A DNA stretch of 64,000 bases from Actinomyces israelii DSM 43320 (GTDB lineage Bacteria; Actinomycetota; Actinomycetes; Actinomycetales; Actinomycetaceae). A model generated the notes under the pieces. It had not been told where the DNA came from. It ran no database searches and worked only from the letters and a program-made list of their open reading frames with translations. This document shows, in pieces, positions 49,024 to 58,555 of the stretch. How positions within the stretch are numbered: the stretch's first letter is position 1; the number at the start of each line of letters is the position of its first letter. Position numbers and translations under genes: made by a program. The stretch lies in contig NZ_JONS01000003.1 of NCBI RefSeq assembly GCF_000711965.1, forward strand, positions 62,001 through 126,000, given 5' to 3'.

Positions 49024-49820
49024 TGAGCGCTGCGATGACCGCCGTCGCGCCCCTCGCCCGTCGTCCGCGGCTCACGGCCGTCCGGCTCGAGCTGGCCAAG
49101 ATGCGGCGCCTGCGCACCGTGCCGGTCGCCGCGGCGCTCGTGGCCGCCACGGTCGCCCTGTCGGGAACGAGCCTGTTCTCCGCCTCTGCGCGCGCGGGCT
49201 TCTCCGCACCCGACTCCCACGTCTGGGAGCGGCTGCTCCTGAGCTGCACCATCATGTCCGCGATCACCGGGCCGATCCTGGCCGCAGTCCTCGCCAGCCG
49301 CCAGACCGACATCGAGCACTCCGGGGCGGGTTGGACGCTGTTCGCCACCGCCGGGCGCACCCCGGGAGCGCTGTGCCGGGCCAAGGTGGCGGCCCTGAGC
49401 CCGGTGATCGCGCCCGCCGTCGCCTGCCAGAGCCTGGCCCTGATCGGCTGGGCGCGCCTGGCGGGAGTCACCGTCCCGCTGGACGCCGGCCCCTGGACCC
49501 TGTACACCGCCGAGCTGATCGCCGTCGACCTGGCCATGTGCGCCTTCCACGTGTGGCTGGCCGCCGTCAGGGAGAACCAGCTCATCGGGGTGGGGGTCGG
49601 CCTGCTCGGCTCCTTCACCGCCGTCTACATGCTGCTGGCGCCCTCCTGGGTCGCGCGTCTGGTCCCTTGGGGCTACTACGCGACCATCTGCTGCGTCCAG
49701 CAGCATGAGACGGATGTCCAGTACACCGCGCCTCCCCTGGGATGGGTGGCCGCCTTCCTGGCCCTGGCCGCCGTCCTGTTCACCGTCGCCACCCGGCGGC
49801 TCGACCGGATCGAGAGGTGA
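49023..49820 (+). CDS. ABC exporter permease (LanE-like)
   Basis: 265 residues with about six hydrophobic segments. ATG at 49023 shares bases with the ATPase stop (TGATG); an overlapping GTG at 49020 is possible. The N-terminal RLELAKMRRLRTVP lead into the first helix is typical of LanE/LanG and MutE/MutG permeases. Confidence 0.85.
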   Translation: MSAAMTAVAPLARRPRLTAVRLELAKMRRLRTVPVAAALVAATVALSGTSLFSASARAGFSAPDSHVWERLLLSCTIMSAITGPILAAVLASRQTDIEHSGAGWTLFATAGRTPGALCRAKVAALSPVIAPAVACQSLALIGWARLAGVTVPLDAGPWTLYTAELIAVDLAMCAFHVWLAAVRENQLIGVGVGLLGSFTAVYMLLAPSWVARLVPWGYYATICCVQQHETDVQYTAPPLGWVAAFLALAAVLFTVATRRLDRIER

Positions 49821-49825
49821 TCCCC

Positions 49826-50635
49826 ATGACTGACGCCCTGGCTCCCTCTGCTCCCGTGCCCAGGACCCGCGAGACCCGCCCCGCCTTCACCGCGCTCCTG
49901 GCGGTCGAGGCGCTCAAGCTGCGGCGCTCATCGGTGTGGGTGGTCGCCCTCATCCTGCCCGTGCTGGCGGTCGTGTCCGGATCGGTCAACTACATGATGA
50001 ACCGGTCTCAGCTGTCCCACGGGTGGGGCAGCCTGACCTCCCAGGTGCTCGTCTTCTACGGCCTGTTCTTCTGCTCCCTGGGCATCGCCCTGCTGGCCTC
50101 GGCGTCGTGGCGCCCCGAGCACCTCGGCACGAGCTGGAACGCGATGCGCACCACCGAGCACAGCCCGGTCGCGGTCTCGGCGGCCAAGACCCTGGTCCTG
50201 ACGGCGCCCGTAACCGCCATGCAGATCGCCGTCATGCTCCTGACCTGGGTGGTCGGAGCGTGCCTCGGCCTGGGCATCGCCCCGCCGTCGGCCTTCGTGG
50301 CGGAGTGCCTGCTCGCCGTCCTCACAGCGCAGCCCCTCATCGCCGTCCAGTCCCTGCTGAGCATGCGGATGCGGTCCTTCGCGGCGCCGGTAGCCGTGTG
50401 CTTCGCCGGCCTGGTGGTGGGCATGGCACTGGTGATGAAGGACAACTGGGCGGCCAACGCGTGGCCCCAGGCACTGGTGACCCGGGGCCTGACCCTGGGC
50501 AGCGCGGCCGTGAGCACCTCCGGCGACCTGGATGCCGCCGGCGTCGCGACCCTCCTGGTGGGAGCGGCCCTCTCGGCGCTCGTGTGCTGGGGGCTGCTGG
50601 TCACCGTGGCGCGGCGCGCCGGCGGGGTCCGATAG
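49826..50635 (+). CDS. ABC exporter permease (LanG-like)
   Basis: 269 residues with about six hydrophobic segments; EALKLRRSSVWVVALILPVLA is the first. ATG at 49826 after gagaggtgatcccc. The SWRPEHLGTSWNAMRTT segment is typical of peptide-immunity permeases. With its neighbours it completes a two-permease plus one-ATPase complex. No lantibiotic structural or modification gene is nearby, so this is likely defence against foreign peptides. Confidence 0.85.
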   Translation: MTDALAPSAPVPRTRETRPAFTALLAVEALKLRRSSVWVVALILPVLAVVSGSVNYMMNRSQLSHGWGSLTSQVLVFYGLFFCSLGIALLASASWRPEHLGTSWNAMRTTEHSPVAVSAAKTLVLTAPVTAMQIAVMLLTWVVGACLGLGIAPPSAFVAECLLAVLTAQPLIAVQSLLSMRMRSFAAPVAVCFAGLVVGMALVMKDNWAANAWPQALVTRGLTLGSAAVSTSGDLDAAGVATLLVGAALSALVCWGLLVTVARRAGGVR

Positions 50636-50681
50636 CATGGCGCAGTCGGTGGATCGCCGGCGGATCGTCTATGGTCCCCTC

Positions 50682-51458
50682 ATGGTCTCCCTTCTCAGCC
50701 GGATCCTCGGCATCGCCGGCACCGCCGCCAAGGGCGCGGCCGACGACGTCGATGAGCTGAGTCGACCGGCTCCGGCCGCCGGTGCGCGGCAGAGCGACGA
50801 GCCGACCGGGCGCGCGGCCTCGGCCTCCGAAAAGACCGTGCGCCCCTCACCGCCGCGCGCCCCGGCCCAGAGGCGCGCCCCGGGCCCCGCGGGCTCCGCC
50901 GGCGAGCCGCCGTCGGCTCCGGAGCGGACCGGAGTGGGCGTCTACGACGTCGCCTCTCGGGGCCTGCCCGATATCGTCTACTCCCCCGACCCCGACGGCG
51001 AGCCCGACCCCGGTGAGGTGGTGTGGACCTGGGTGCCCTACGTGGAGGACGCCTACCGGGGCAAGGACCGGCCGGTGCTCGTGCTCGCGCGCCAAGCCGA
51101 TCCTGGTGGGCGGCTGGTCGTGGCGCAGATGACGAGCAGGGACCACGACCGCGACGCCGCCCAGGAGGCCCGCTGGGGCCGCTACTGGCACGACGTCGGC
51201 ACCGGGGACTGGGACTCCCGGGGCCGGCCCAGCGAGGTGCGCCTGGACCGGCTGCTGGTGGTCGAGCCGTCCGCGGTGCGCCGCGAGGGCGCCACCATGC
51301 GCCGGGACGTCTTCGACGGAGTCGTCGCAGCCCTGCGCGCCCACTGGGCGCGTTCGGCGCACGGAGATGCGGGCGGCTGCCGCCCGGGGGCCGGGCGAGT
51401 CGTCCGCAAGCGCGACGCACCTCACGCCGCCGACGGGGAACGCGCTCGATCCTGCTGA
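50682..51458 (+). CDS. PemK/MazF-like protein
   Basis: 258 residues from ATG at 50682 ([10 protein letters not shown]), 6 nt after TATGGT (probably leaderless); ATG at 50637 in frame is an alternative. A hydrophobic-start N-terminus and a Pro/Arg-rich linker (about 45-85) precede a PemK-like barrel with [23 protein letters not shown] and [12 protein letters not shown]. No antitoxin gene is adjacent. In actinobacteria such proteins often sit near rpsT; whether it is still a toxin is unknown. Confidence 0.75.
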   Translation: MVSLLSRILGIAGTAAKGAADDVDELSRPAPAAGARQSDEPTGRAASASEKTVRPSPPRAPAQRRAPGPAGSAGEPPSAPERTGVGVYDVASRGLPDIVYSPDPDGEPDPGEVVWTWVPYVEDAYRGKDRPVLVLARQADPGGRLVVAQMTSRDHDRDAAQEARWGRYWHDVGTGDWDSRGRPSEVRLDRLLVVEPSAVRREGATMRRDVFDGVVAALRAHWARSAHGDAGGCRPGAGRVVRKRDAPHAADGERARSC

Positions 51459-51622
51459 CTCCCCGGGTGCTAGAGTCGCATTTCGGACCTCTGGCCCGGC
51501 CGGCTGCGGGGTCCCGCGACCGGGCCTCGCCGGGTGCCTTCACCGCGCCCTTGCCGGCCCGTGTGCGCGACCCCTCCTCTCCGGCCGCTGACCGCACTCG
51601 AATCAAGAAAGCTTTACCAACC

Positions 51623-51883
51623 GTGGCGAACATCAAGTCCCAGATCAAGCGCATCAAGACCAACGAGAAGGCCCGTCTGCGCAATCAGTCCGTCAAGTCC
51701 GAGCTCAAGACCTATGTGCGTCGCGTCCGGGAGGCCATTGACGCCGGCGACAAGGCCGCTGCCGAGGAGCACCTGCGGAAGGCCGCCCGCAAGCTGGACA
51801 AGGCGGCCTCCAAGGGCGTCATCCACAAGAACCAGGCCGCGAACCGCAAGTCCAAGCTCGCCAAGCGCGTCGCCGCCCTCTGA
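51623..51883 (+). CDS. rpsT: 30S ribosomal protein S20
   Basis: 86 residues, starting with GTG at 51623. Basic helical sequence [18 protein letters not shown] to [11 protein letters not shown], as in all S20. Preceded by aagaaag. A possible -10 TAGAGT lies near 51470, which would give a leader of about 145 nt. Confidence 0.97.
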   Translation: MANIKSQIKRIKTNEKARLRNQSVKSELKTYVRRVREAIDAGDKAAAEEHLRKAARKLDKAASKGVIHKNQAANRKSKLAKRVAAL

Positions 51884-52091
51884 GCCGGGCCCAAGACCGC
51901 AACCACCAGGCGCTCGGCCCGCTCTCGCCCGATAGCCGCGCGCCGCTCCGAGACCCTTGCCGCCGCGCCCGCCCCCGGGCGCGTGTGCTCGCGCCAGGGA
52001 GTCGGCGCGGCCGGGACCGGACGGCGCTAGGATGCTGCGGGCAGGCGCGATCCGGCTGGGCCCGTTCACCTCGACTCAGGCAGGAGTGCGC

Positions 52092-53579
52092 ATGCGCATA
52101 GGCTTCGACCGGGACAAGTACCTGCGCATGCAGTCCGAACGCATCGCCGAGCGCCGCACGCAGTTCGGCGGCAGGCTCTACCTCGAGTTCGGGGGCAAGA
52201 TCATCGACGACATGCACGCCTCGCGCGTGCTGCCCGGCTTCACCCCGGACAACAAGGTCGTCATGCTCGCCGAGCTCGCCGACGAGGTCGAGATCATTGT
52301 CGCCGTCAGCGCCAAGGACCTCGCCCGCAACAAGGTCCGCGCCGATCTGGGCACCGGCTACGAGGACGAGGTCCTGCGCCACATCGACGCATTCCGCTCC
52401 TACGGGCTGTACGTGGGCAGCGTCGTCATCACCCGGTGGACCGACGACAACCCCCAGGCCCGCGACTTCAAGCGCAAGCTGGAGAAGCTGGGCATCACGG
52501 TCTACCGCCACTACCCGATCCCCGGCTACCCCGGCGACGTCGCCCGCATCGTCTCCGAGCAGGGGTACGGGCGCAACGAGTACATCGGGACCTCCCGCAA
52601 CCTCGTCGTCGTCACCGCCCCGGGGCCGGGCAGCGGCAAGATGGCGACCTGCCTGTCGCAGATGTACCACGACCACCTTCGGGGGATCTCCTCCGGCTAC
52701 GCCAAGTTCGAGACCTTCCCGATCTGGAACCTGCCCCTGGACCACCCGGTTAACATCGCCTACGAGGCCGCCACCGCAGACCTCGACGACGTCAACATGA
52801 TCGACCCCTTCCACCTGGCGGCCCACGGGGTCCAGACCGTCAACTACAACCGCGACGTCGAGGTCTTCCCCGTCCTGAAGCGCCTGTTCGAGGAGATCCT
52901 GGGCGCCTCGCCCTACCGGTCCCCCACGGAGATGGGCGTCAATATGGCAGGCAACTGCATCAGCGACGACGAGGTCTGCCGTGCGGCCAGCAGGCAGGAG
53001 GTCATCCGCCGCTACTACAGGGCGCTCGTCGCCGAGAAGCGCGACATGACCGACCCGGTCCAGTCGGCGCGCATCTCCCTGCTCATGTCCCGGCTCGGGG
53101 TCGAGAAGGCGGACCGGCCGGTCGTGCCCCCCGCGGCGCGCCTGGCGGCCTCCACCGGGGCGCCCGCATCCGCGATCGAGCTGCCCGACGGGACGATCGA
53201 GCTCGGCAAGACCTCGCCGCTGCTGGGCTGCTGCTCGGCGATGCTGCTCAACGCCCTCAAGCGCCTGGCGGGCATCGACCGGGACGTCGACCTGCTGGCC
53301 AAGAGCTCGATCGAGCCGATCCAGATCCTCAAGACCCGGCACCTGGGGAGCCGCAACCCGCGCCTGCACACCGACGAGGTCCTCATCGCCCTGGCCGTGT
53401 CCGCCAACGGGGACCCCAACGCCGCCCGCGCCCTGGCCCAGCTGGAGAACCTGCGCGGCTGCGACGTGCACACCTCGACGATCCTGGGCAGTGTGGACGA
53501 GGGCATCTTCCGCTCCCTCGGCATCCAGGTGACCAACGAGCCCGTGTTCGCGACCAAGACGCTGTACCGCAAGCGCTGA
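52092..53579 (+). CDS. DUF1846 family protein
   Basis: 495 residues, full family length, from ATG at 52092 after aggcaggagtgcgc. The opening [21 protein letters not shown] and the core [17 protein letters not shown] (P-loop-like) are typical. The family is predicted to have a nucleotide-handling fold; its cellular role is not known to me. Stand-alone gene between rpsT and the riboflavin synthase remnant. Confidence 0.9.
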   Translation: MRIGFDRDKYLRMQSERIAERRTQFGGRLYLEFGGKIIDDMHASRVLPGFTPDNKVVMLAELADEVEIIVAVSAKDLARNKVRADLGTGYEDEVLRHIDAFRSYGLYVGSVVITRWTDDNPQARDFKRKLEKLGITVYRHYPIPGYPGDVARIVSEQGYGRNEYIGTSRNLVVVTAPGPGSGKMATCLSQMYHDHLRGISSGYAKFETFPIWNLPLDHPVNIAYEAATADLDDVNMIDPFHLAAHGVQTVNYNRDVEVFPVLKRLFEEILGASPYRSPTEMGVNMAGNCISDDEVCRAASRQEVIRRYYRALVAEKRDMTDPVQSARISLLMSRLGVEKADRPVVPPAARLAASTGAPASAIELPDGTIELGKTSPLLGCCSAMLLNALKRLAGIDRDVDLLAKSSIEPIQILKTRHLGSRNPRLHTDEVLIALAVSANGDPNAARALAQLENLRGCDVHTSTILGSVDEGIFRSLGIQVTNEPVFATKTLYRKR

Positions 53580-53613
53580 GGCGCGCCGTCCCGCACCCGT
53601 AGGAGGATCACGG

Positions 53614-53955
53614 TTGTTCACCGGAATCGTGGAGGAGCTCGGGCGCATCGAGCGCGTGGAGCACGCCGGGTCGTCGGCCAGGCTGACGGTCCGCGCCCCG
53701 CGGGTCATGGAGGGCACCCGCCCGGGTGGCTCCATCTGTGTCAGCGGGTTGTGTCAGCGGGTGCTGCCTGACCGTTGCCGAGGCCGCCGAGGGCCCCGGC
53801 TCCCCGGGTCGCTGACCGTCTGCCTGATCCCCGAGACGCTGCGCCGCACGACCCTGGGCGGCAGGCGGCCCGGCGACCGCGTCAACCTGGAGGTCGACGT
53901 CATGGCCAAGTACATCGAGCGCCTCCTGGGCGCGGGCGCCCGGCCCGCCGGGTAG
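53614..53955 (+). pseudogene. Riboflavin synthase remnant (internally deleted)
   Basis: 113 residues, TTG start after a perfect aggagg site. The N-terminus MFTGIVEELGRIERVEHAG is that of domain 1 of riboflavin synthase alpha (RibE). The end LIPETLRRTTLGGRRPGDRV followed by NLEVDVMAKYIERLL is that of domain 2. About 90 residues in between are missing, as by recombination between the two homologous domains. A 13-bp tandem duplication (TGTGTCAGCGGGT, 53737-53749 and 53750-53762) throws the middle out of frame, with return near 53810. No other rib gene is nearby. Very likely not an active enzyme. Confidence 0.75.
53737..53762 (+). repeat. 13-bp tandem duplication in the riboflavin synthase remnant
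   Basis: TGTGTCAGCGGGT occurs twice without gap. Removing one copy gives SICVSGCCLTVAEAAEG, which matches the expected family sequence SGxCLTV, so it is a recent slippage-type insertion. Confidence 0.85.
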
Positions 53956-53986
53956 GCCGCGGGAGCCGCCCCGCCGCCGACGGCCC

Positions 53987-55030
53987 TCAGGCGCCGCGCG
54001 GGCGGGAGGGCAGGCGTCCGCGCCGGGCGCTGCAGATGGTGAGCACGGCCCGCTCGACGGCGTGGACGGGGTCGCGCGACTCCCCCTTGACCTCGGCGTC
54101 CGCCCGGGCGACCGCCATGATGGCCGCGGCCAGGGCGTCGTCCGACCAGCCGGACAGCTCGCGGCGGGCCCGGTCCACCTGCCAGGGCGCCATGCCGAGG
54201 TCCTTGGGGCTCATGCCCCGCCTGCCTCCCATGGCGGCCACGCGGGCCAGCTGGCGGACCTTCATCGCCAGGGCGGCGACGATCGGCACCGGCTCGGTGC
54301 CGGTGGCGACGGCGTGGCGCAGGGCGGTGATGGCCTTGGCGACGTTCCCCGCGGCGGCGGCGTCCGCCACGGTGAAGCCGGTGGCCTCGAAGCGGCCCGC
54401 GTAGTAGGTGTTGACGGCCTGGGTGGTGATGGTGCCCCGGGTGTCGGCGATCAGCTGGTCGACGGCCGAGCACAGCTCGCGCAGGTCGGAGCCGAGGGCG
54501 TCCACGAGCGCGCCGACGGCCTCCGGCTCTATGCGGCGGCCCGCCCGGCGCACGTCCGCGCCCACGAGCGCGGCCTTGTCCCTGGGCGACCTGACCGCCT
54601 CGATGGTCACCACCGGGTAGGGGGACCCGGCCAGGGCGTCGAGGAGCCTGCGGCCGCGCTGGCCGCCGTTGTGCCGCAGCAGGACGACGACGTCGGGCGC
54701 GGGGTCGGAGGTGTAGGCCAGCAGGTCCGTCAGCAGCGCGTCGTTCATCTGCTCCAGGGCCGGCACGAGCACGAGCTTGGGCTCCCCGAACAGGGAGGGG
54801 GAGGTGAGGGTGTCGAGCCGGTGGGGCTCGTAGGCGGCGGCCTCGATCGTGCTGATCTCGGTGGCGGGGTCCTTCTGGCGCGCCCGGGCCAGGAGCCGGG
54901 CCACGGCGCGGTCTGCGAGAAGCTCCTCACCCGCGCGGATCAGGACGACCGGGGCGAGGTCGACCTGGTCCCAGGCGGGTCCTGCTGGTGCGCGCCGGGA
55001 GCCTCGGGTGGAGCGTCGGGTCGGTGCCAT
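53987..55030 (-). CDS. holA: DNA polymerase III delta subunit
   Basis: 347 residues. Clamp-loader subunit; the AAA-like N-terminal region APVVLIRAGEELLADRAVARLL and a middle VVLLRHNGGQRGRRLLDAL are recognisable. ATG at 55030 (MAPTRRSTRG). It overlaps the comEC 3' end by 91 bp in another frame. The C-terminal domain (AWQ..ARRELSGWSDDALAAAIMAVARADAEVKG) is typical. Confidence 0.93.
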   Translation of the reverse strand: MAPTRRSTRGSRRAPAGPAWDQVDLAPVVLIRAGEELLADRAVARLLARARQKDPATEISTIEAAAYEPHRLDTLTSPSLFGEPKLVLVPALEQMNDALLTDLLAYTSDPAPDVVVLLRHNGGQRGRRLLDALAGSPYPVVTIEAVRSPRDKAALVGADVRRAGRRIEPEAVGALVDALGSDLRELCSAVDQLIADTRGTITTQAVNTYYAGRFEATGFTVADAAAAGNVAKAITALRHAVATGTEPVPIVAALAMKVRQLARVAAMGGRRGMSPKDLGMAPWQVDRARRELSGWSDDALAAAIMAVARADAEVKGESRDPVHAVERAVLTICSARRGRLPSRPRGA

Positions 55031-56706
55031 GGGGCAAGCCTGCCACGCAGCGCCGACTTGATTGCGCATGCCGCCGGCGCCAGGGCCGTGGAGGCCCGGC
55101 TCAGGCCCGCGCGCCCCCGCCGCGAGGCGGCCGCCGCGCCGGCGGCCTCGAGCGCCGCCAGGGCGCAGGCGCCGCCCGCCCCGCCGGGCCACTCCAGGCT
55201 CGCGGCCGGCAGGTCGGCGAAGAAGCCGGCGACGACCACCAGCCAGGCGCAGCAGGCGGTCGCGGGCCAGGCGATGAGTCTCGCCAGCGCGGGCCACCAC
55301 GGCGCCACCACGGCGGCGAGCAGGCCGGTCACGGTCGCCACGGGCACGGGCGGGGCCGCCAGCGCGTTGGCGGGCACCGCCCAGGTGCTCACCCGGGGCT
55401 GGAGGAGGACCAGGACGGGGGCGCAGGCGGCCTGGGCGACCAGCGGCACGGCCAGGAGAGCGGCCGCCCACCGGGGCAGGCGCCGGGCGAGCGCCTCCTG
55501 GGCGGGGGCGGCCCCCAGCAGGATCCCGGCCGTGGCCACGACCGACAGGGCGAAGCCGTAGGAGCGCGCCTGCCAGGGGTCGATGAGCAGCAGGACGATG
55601 ACCGCGGCCCCCAGTGCGGGCAGGGAGGCGGAGCGCCTGCCCAGGGCCACGCCCGCGAGCAGGACCGCGCCCATGGCCGCCGCACGCAGGACGGACCCGC
55701 CGGGACGAACCAGGACGACGAGTCCCGCCAGCACCAGAGCCCCGGCGACGGCCCGCCACCGCCTGGGCAGGAGGCCGAGCCCGCACACGACCAGGCCCAG
55801 GACGATGGCGACGTGCTCGCCCGACACGGCGGTGAGGTGGGTCATGGACACGGTGCGCATGTCGGCCCGGACGTCGGCGGGCAGGGCGTGGTCGTCCCCC
55901 AGCGCCACCCCGGAGACGAGCTCGCGCGCCCCGTCGGGCCACCGCCACCGGCCCGGTGCCGTCCGCGGCTCCCCGACCGCGTCGGCCAGCCCCGCCCGGA
56001 CGCCTCCGACCAGGGCCAGGACGCCGGTCGGCCGGGCGGTGAGCCGCACGACGGCGTCGGAGCCCAGGACCGCGGCGTGCTCCTCGCCCGGGTCGGCGGG
56101 CCGGGGCGCGGCGTGCACGCGCACGGTGGCGCCCATGGGCAGGCCGTACCAGTCCCGGCCGCCCAGGACCAGGGCGGTCAGGCGGGAGCCGCTGCCGTCA
56201 ACGGCGGTGACGTCGAGGTCGGCGACCACGGTGGTGCGGCGGGGCCCGGCCACCACGCGCGGCTCGGAGGCCACAGCGCCCACAATGGTGACGGCACGGC
56301 CCTCGGCCGCCGCCCGGGTCAGGGGATCCGCGGCCCGGCTCCACGACCCGGCCGCGGTCACGGCGAGCACCGCGAGGGCGGCCAGGACGGCCAGCAGGAG
56401 GCTCGCGCACACCGATCCGACGGCGGAGCCGTCCGGGGCGTCCGGCGCACCGGGCCTCGGATCCCGGCGGTGGCGGGGCGGGCGGAACCGGAGCGCTCCG
56501 GCTCCCAGCGGGAGGGCGAGGACGGCCAGGACGAGGGCCGCCGCAAGCGTGTGGCGCCAGGCCCCCCGTCCGGACAGGCCGGTGGCCCAGGCGGCGGCGG
56601 CCCAGGCGGCCAGGGCCGGCGTGAGCAGGCGCGCGTCCAGGGGCGCGGGGGCGGCCTCGCGCAAGGCGTGGGGCCCGCTGCGGCGCTCCCCGGGGCGGGC
56701 GCTCAT
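54940..56706 (-). CDS. comEC: ComEC-like DNA uptake channel, without lactamase domain
   Basis: 588 residues from ATG at 56706, which overlaps the comEA stop by 4 nt. N-terminal helices and an OB-like domain (about 135-235) lead to the competence domain with MTHLTAVSGEHVAIVLGLV near 290 and several membrane helices. It passes single-stranded DNA inward during transformation. The metallo-beta-lactamase domain found at the end of many ComEC proteins is absent; the 3' end instead overlaps holA by 91 bp. Either it was lost or is supplied elsewhere. Confidence 0.88.
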   Translation of the reverse strand: MSARPGERRSGPHALREAAPAPLDARLLTPALAAWAAAAWATGLSGRGAWRHTLAAALVLAVLALPLGAGALRFRPPRHRRDPRPGAPDAPDGSAVGSVCASLLLAVLAALAVLAVTAAGSWSRAADPLTRAAAEGRAVTIVGAVASEPRVVAGPRRTTVVADLDVTAVDGSGSRLTALVLGGRDWYGLPMGATVRVHAAPRPADPGEEHAAVLGSDAVVRLTARPTGVLALVGGVRAGLADAVGEPRTAPGRWRWPDGARELVSGVALGDDHALPADVRADMRTVSMTHLTAVSGEHVAIVLGLVVCGLGLLPRRWRAVAGALVLAGLVVLVRPGGSVLRAAAMGAVLLAGVALGRRSASLPALGAAVIVLLLIDPWQARSYGFALSVVATAGILLGAAPAQEALARRLPRWAAALLAVPLVAQAACAPVLVLLQPRVSTWAVPANALAAPPVPVATVTGLLAAVVAPWWPALARLIAWPATACCAWLVVVAGFFADLPAASLEWPGGAGGACALAALEAAGAAAASRRGRAGLSRASTALAPAACAIKSALRGRLAPWHRPDAPPEAPGAHQQDPPGTRSTSPRSS

Positions 56707-57503
56707 ACGGTCGCCTCCGACCTGAGGGCCTCGAGCTTGGCCCGCCCGATGCCGGGCACGTCCGTCAGGTCGTCCAGGCTCGCGAAGGGGCCGTGGGCCT
56801 GCCGGTGGCTGACGATCCGCTCGGCCAGTGCGGGCCCGATCCCGGGCAGCTTCTCCAGCTCGTCGGCGGAGGCGGTGTTGACGTTGATCAGCCCGGAGCC
56901 GCCGGCCCCGGCTCCCGCGGAGGGAGTCGTCCCCGTCTCCGAGGCGGGCGCCGCCTCCACCGCCTCGCCGACGACGGGGACCCGCACCTGCTCGCCGTCG
57001 GCGACGATCCTGGCGAGGTTGAGCTGATCGGTCTGGGCGTCCTCGCGCACCCCGCCGGCAGCCTCGATGGCGTCCACGACGCGCGCACCGGCCGGGAGCC
57101 TGACCACCCCCGGTGACCGGACTGCGCCGACGACGTGCACGAGGACCTCGCCCGTCCCGCCAGGCTCGGCGCCGGAGTGACCCGGGCCGCCGTCCGGCAT
57201 GGTTGCCGGGCCGGTCGCCGGGCCGGTCGCGGGCTCCCCGCCGGCCGGGGTCTCCCCGGCCCCGGCCGTCGCCGTGGCCGCCGGACCGGCCTGGGGGCGC
57301 GAGTCGGGCGCGTTCATCACCGTGCGCAGCGCGAGGAGGAGGGCCAGGGCGATCAGGGCGGCCCCCAGGACCATGGCGGCCCGTGGCGCCACGGCGATGC
57401 GCCGGGGCCTGCGAACCGGCTCGTCGGGGTCGGTCGAGCAGGCCAGGCGCACGAGGCCGTCGAGGGACCGCCCGTCCCGCTGCGCCGCCCGCCGACCGCT
57501 CAT
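56703..57503 (-). CDS. comEA: ComEA-like DNA-binding protein
   Basis: 266 residues. One transmembrane helix (about 42-60), a Pro/Gly/Thr-rich stalk (62-115), an SLBB domain (118-175), and a helix-hairpin-helix DNA-binding pair (205-262; INVNTASADELEKLPGIGPALAERI). ATG at 57503 lies 7 nt after TACCGT (leaderless). Binds incoming DNA for ComEC. Confidence 0.93.
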   Translation of the reverse strand: MSGRRAAQRDGRSLDGLVRLACSTDPDEPVRRPRRIAVAPRAAMVLGAALIALALLLALRTVMNAPDSRPQAGPAATATAGAGETPAGGEPATGPATGPATMPDGGPGHSGAEPGGTGEVLVHVVGAVRSPGVVRLPAGARVVDAIEAAGGVREDAQTDQLNLARIVADGEQVRVPVVGEAVEAAPASETGTTPSAGAGAGGSGLINVNTASADELEKLPGIGPALAERIVSHRQAHGPFASLDDLTDVPGIGRAKLEALRSEATV

Positions 57504-57648
57504 GGTGACGACGGTAGAGCGATGGCGCCGGGCGGCGCTGGCCGCCTGTGGACAGCCGCCCGGCGGGGTGCACGAGGCGCGCCTGTGGGGCCGCGGCGCC
57601 GACAGCGCGCTCGGTCACGCCCGCCCGGGGCCCGCCGCCGGGCGCCGC

Positions 57649-58476
57649 TCACCTGCCGCGGCCCAGCCACGGGGCGACGACGACGCCCAGGGCGCCGGGC
57701 CCCAGGTGGACGCGGTGGGCGGCGTCGACCGGCGAGCGCATGATGGACTCCACCACCGCCCCGGCCTGCGCCATGGCCTCGGCCAGGTCGTTCTCGAGCT
57801 CTTGGCCCTGCGCCGGGTCCTCCCCGTAGTGGACGGCCAGGCGCACCGGCTCGACCGGGGGCCGCGGCCCGCTCAGCTGCGTCCCGCCGGCGGCGCGCAC
57901 GGCCTGGGCGATCAGGTGGCGCCGGGCCCGCGCCGAGCCGCGCACGGTCTCGGCGACGGCCACGCCGGAGGCGGACATGGTCAGCACCGGCCGGATCCCG
58001 AGGGCGCCGCCCACCAGGCCGGTCGTGCGGTCCACGCGCCCGCTGCGCCGCAGACCGGTCAGGTCATCGACAAGGAAAAATGTGCGGGACCGCGACGCCG
58101 ACTCCCGGGCGCGGGCGGCCCCCCGGCGCGCGTCGCCGGCCTCGCAGGCGGCCAGGGCGGCCAGTCCGAGCGCCCCGCCCGAGGCGCCGGAGTCCAGGAC
58201 CAGGACCGAGCGGCCCCCGGCTGCGAGCTCCTGGGCGGCGAGACGGGCGTTGTCCACCGTGCCCGACAGCACCGAGCCGATGTGGATGGCCAGGACCTCG
58301 TCGGCGCGCTCCAGGGCGGAGGCGTAGGCGGCCGCCAGCTCGGCGACGCTGGGCCGTGCGGTGGTCGGGGCGGCGCCGTCGTCGATCACGTGGAGCGGCA
58401 CGACCCCGATGCCACGGCGCTGCGCGAGCGCCGGCGGCAGGCAGGCGGCGGAGTCGGTGACGACGGCGAGGGTCAT
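57649..58476 (-). CDS. DegV family fatty-acid-binding protein
   Basis: 275 residues from ATG at 58476, 6 nt after TACCCT. Begins MTLAVVTDSAACLPPALAQR, the DegV signature, followed by IHIGSVLSGTVDNARLAA and VDDLTGLRRSGRV. DegV proteins bind fatty acids for kinase-dependent use (FakB-like). Placed between dnaG and comEA. Confidence 0.9.
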   Translation of the reverse strand: MTLAVVTDSAACLPPALAQRRGIGVVPLHVIDDGAAPTTARPSVAELAAAYASALERADEVLAIHIGSVLSGTVDNARLAAQELAAGGRSVLVLDSGASGGALGLAALAACEAGDARRGAARARESASRSRTFFLVDDLTGLRRSGRVDRTTGLVGGALGIRPVLTMSASGVAVAETVRGSARARRHLIAQAVRAAGGTQLSGPRPPVEPVRLAVHYGEDPAQGQELENDLAEAMAQAGAVVESIMRSPVDAAHRVHLGPGALGVVVAPWLGRGR

Positions 58477-58555
58477 GGCCTCAGGGTAGTCGCCGCCGTC
58501 ACCATCGGCTGTGTCCAATGTGTCCAAGCGGCCGCTCCCCTGCGCCCGGCCGGGC

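Noticed and set aside
50637-50681. Longer N-terminus for the PemK-like protein
   Set aside because: The ATG at 50637 has no good ribosome site, while TATGGT sits 6 nt before the ATG at 50682.
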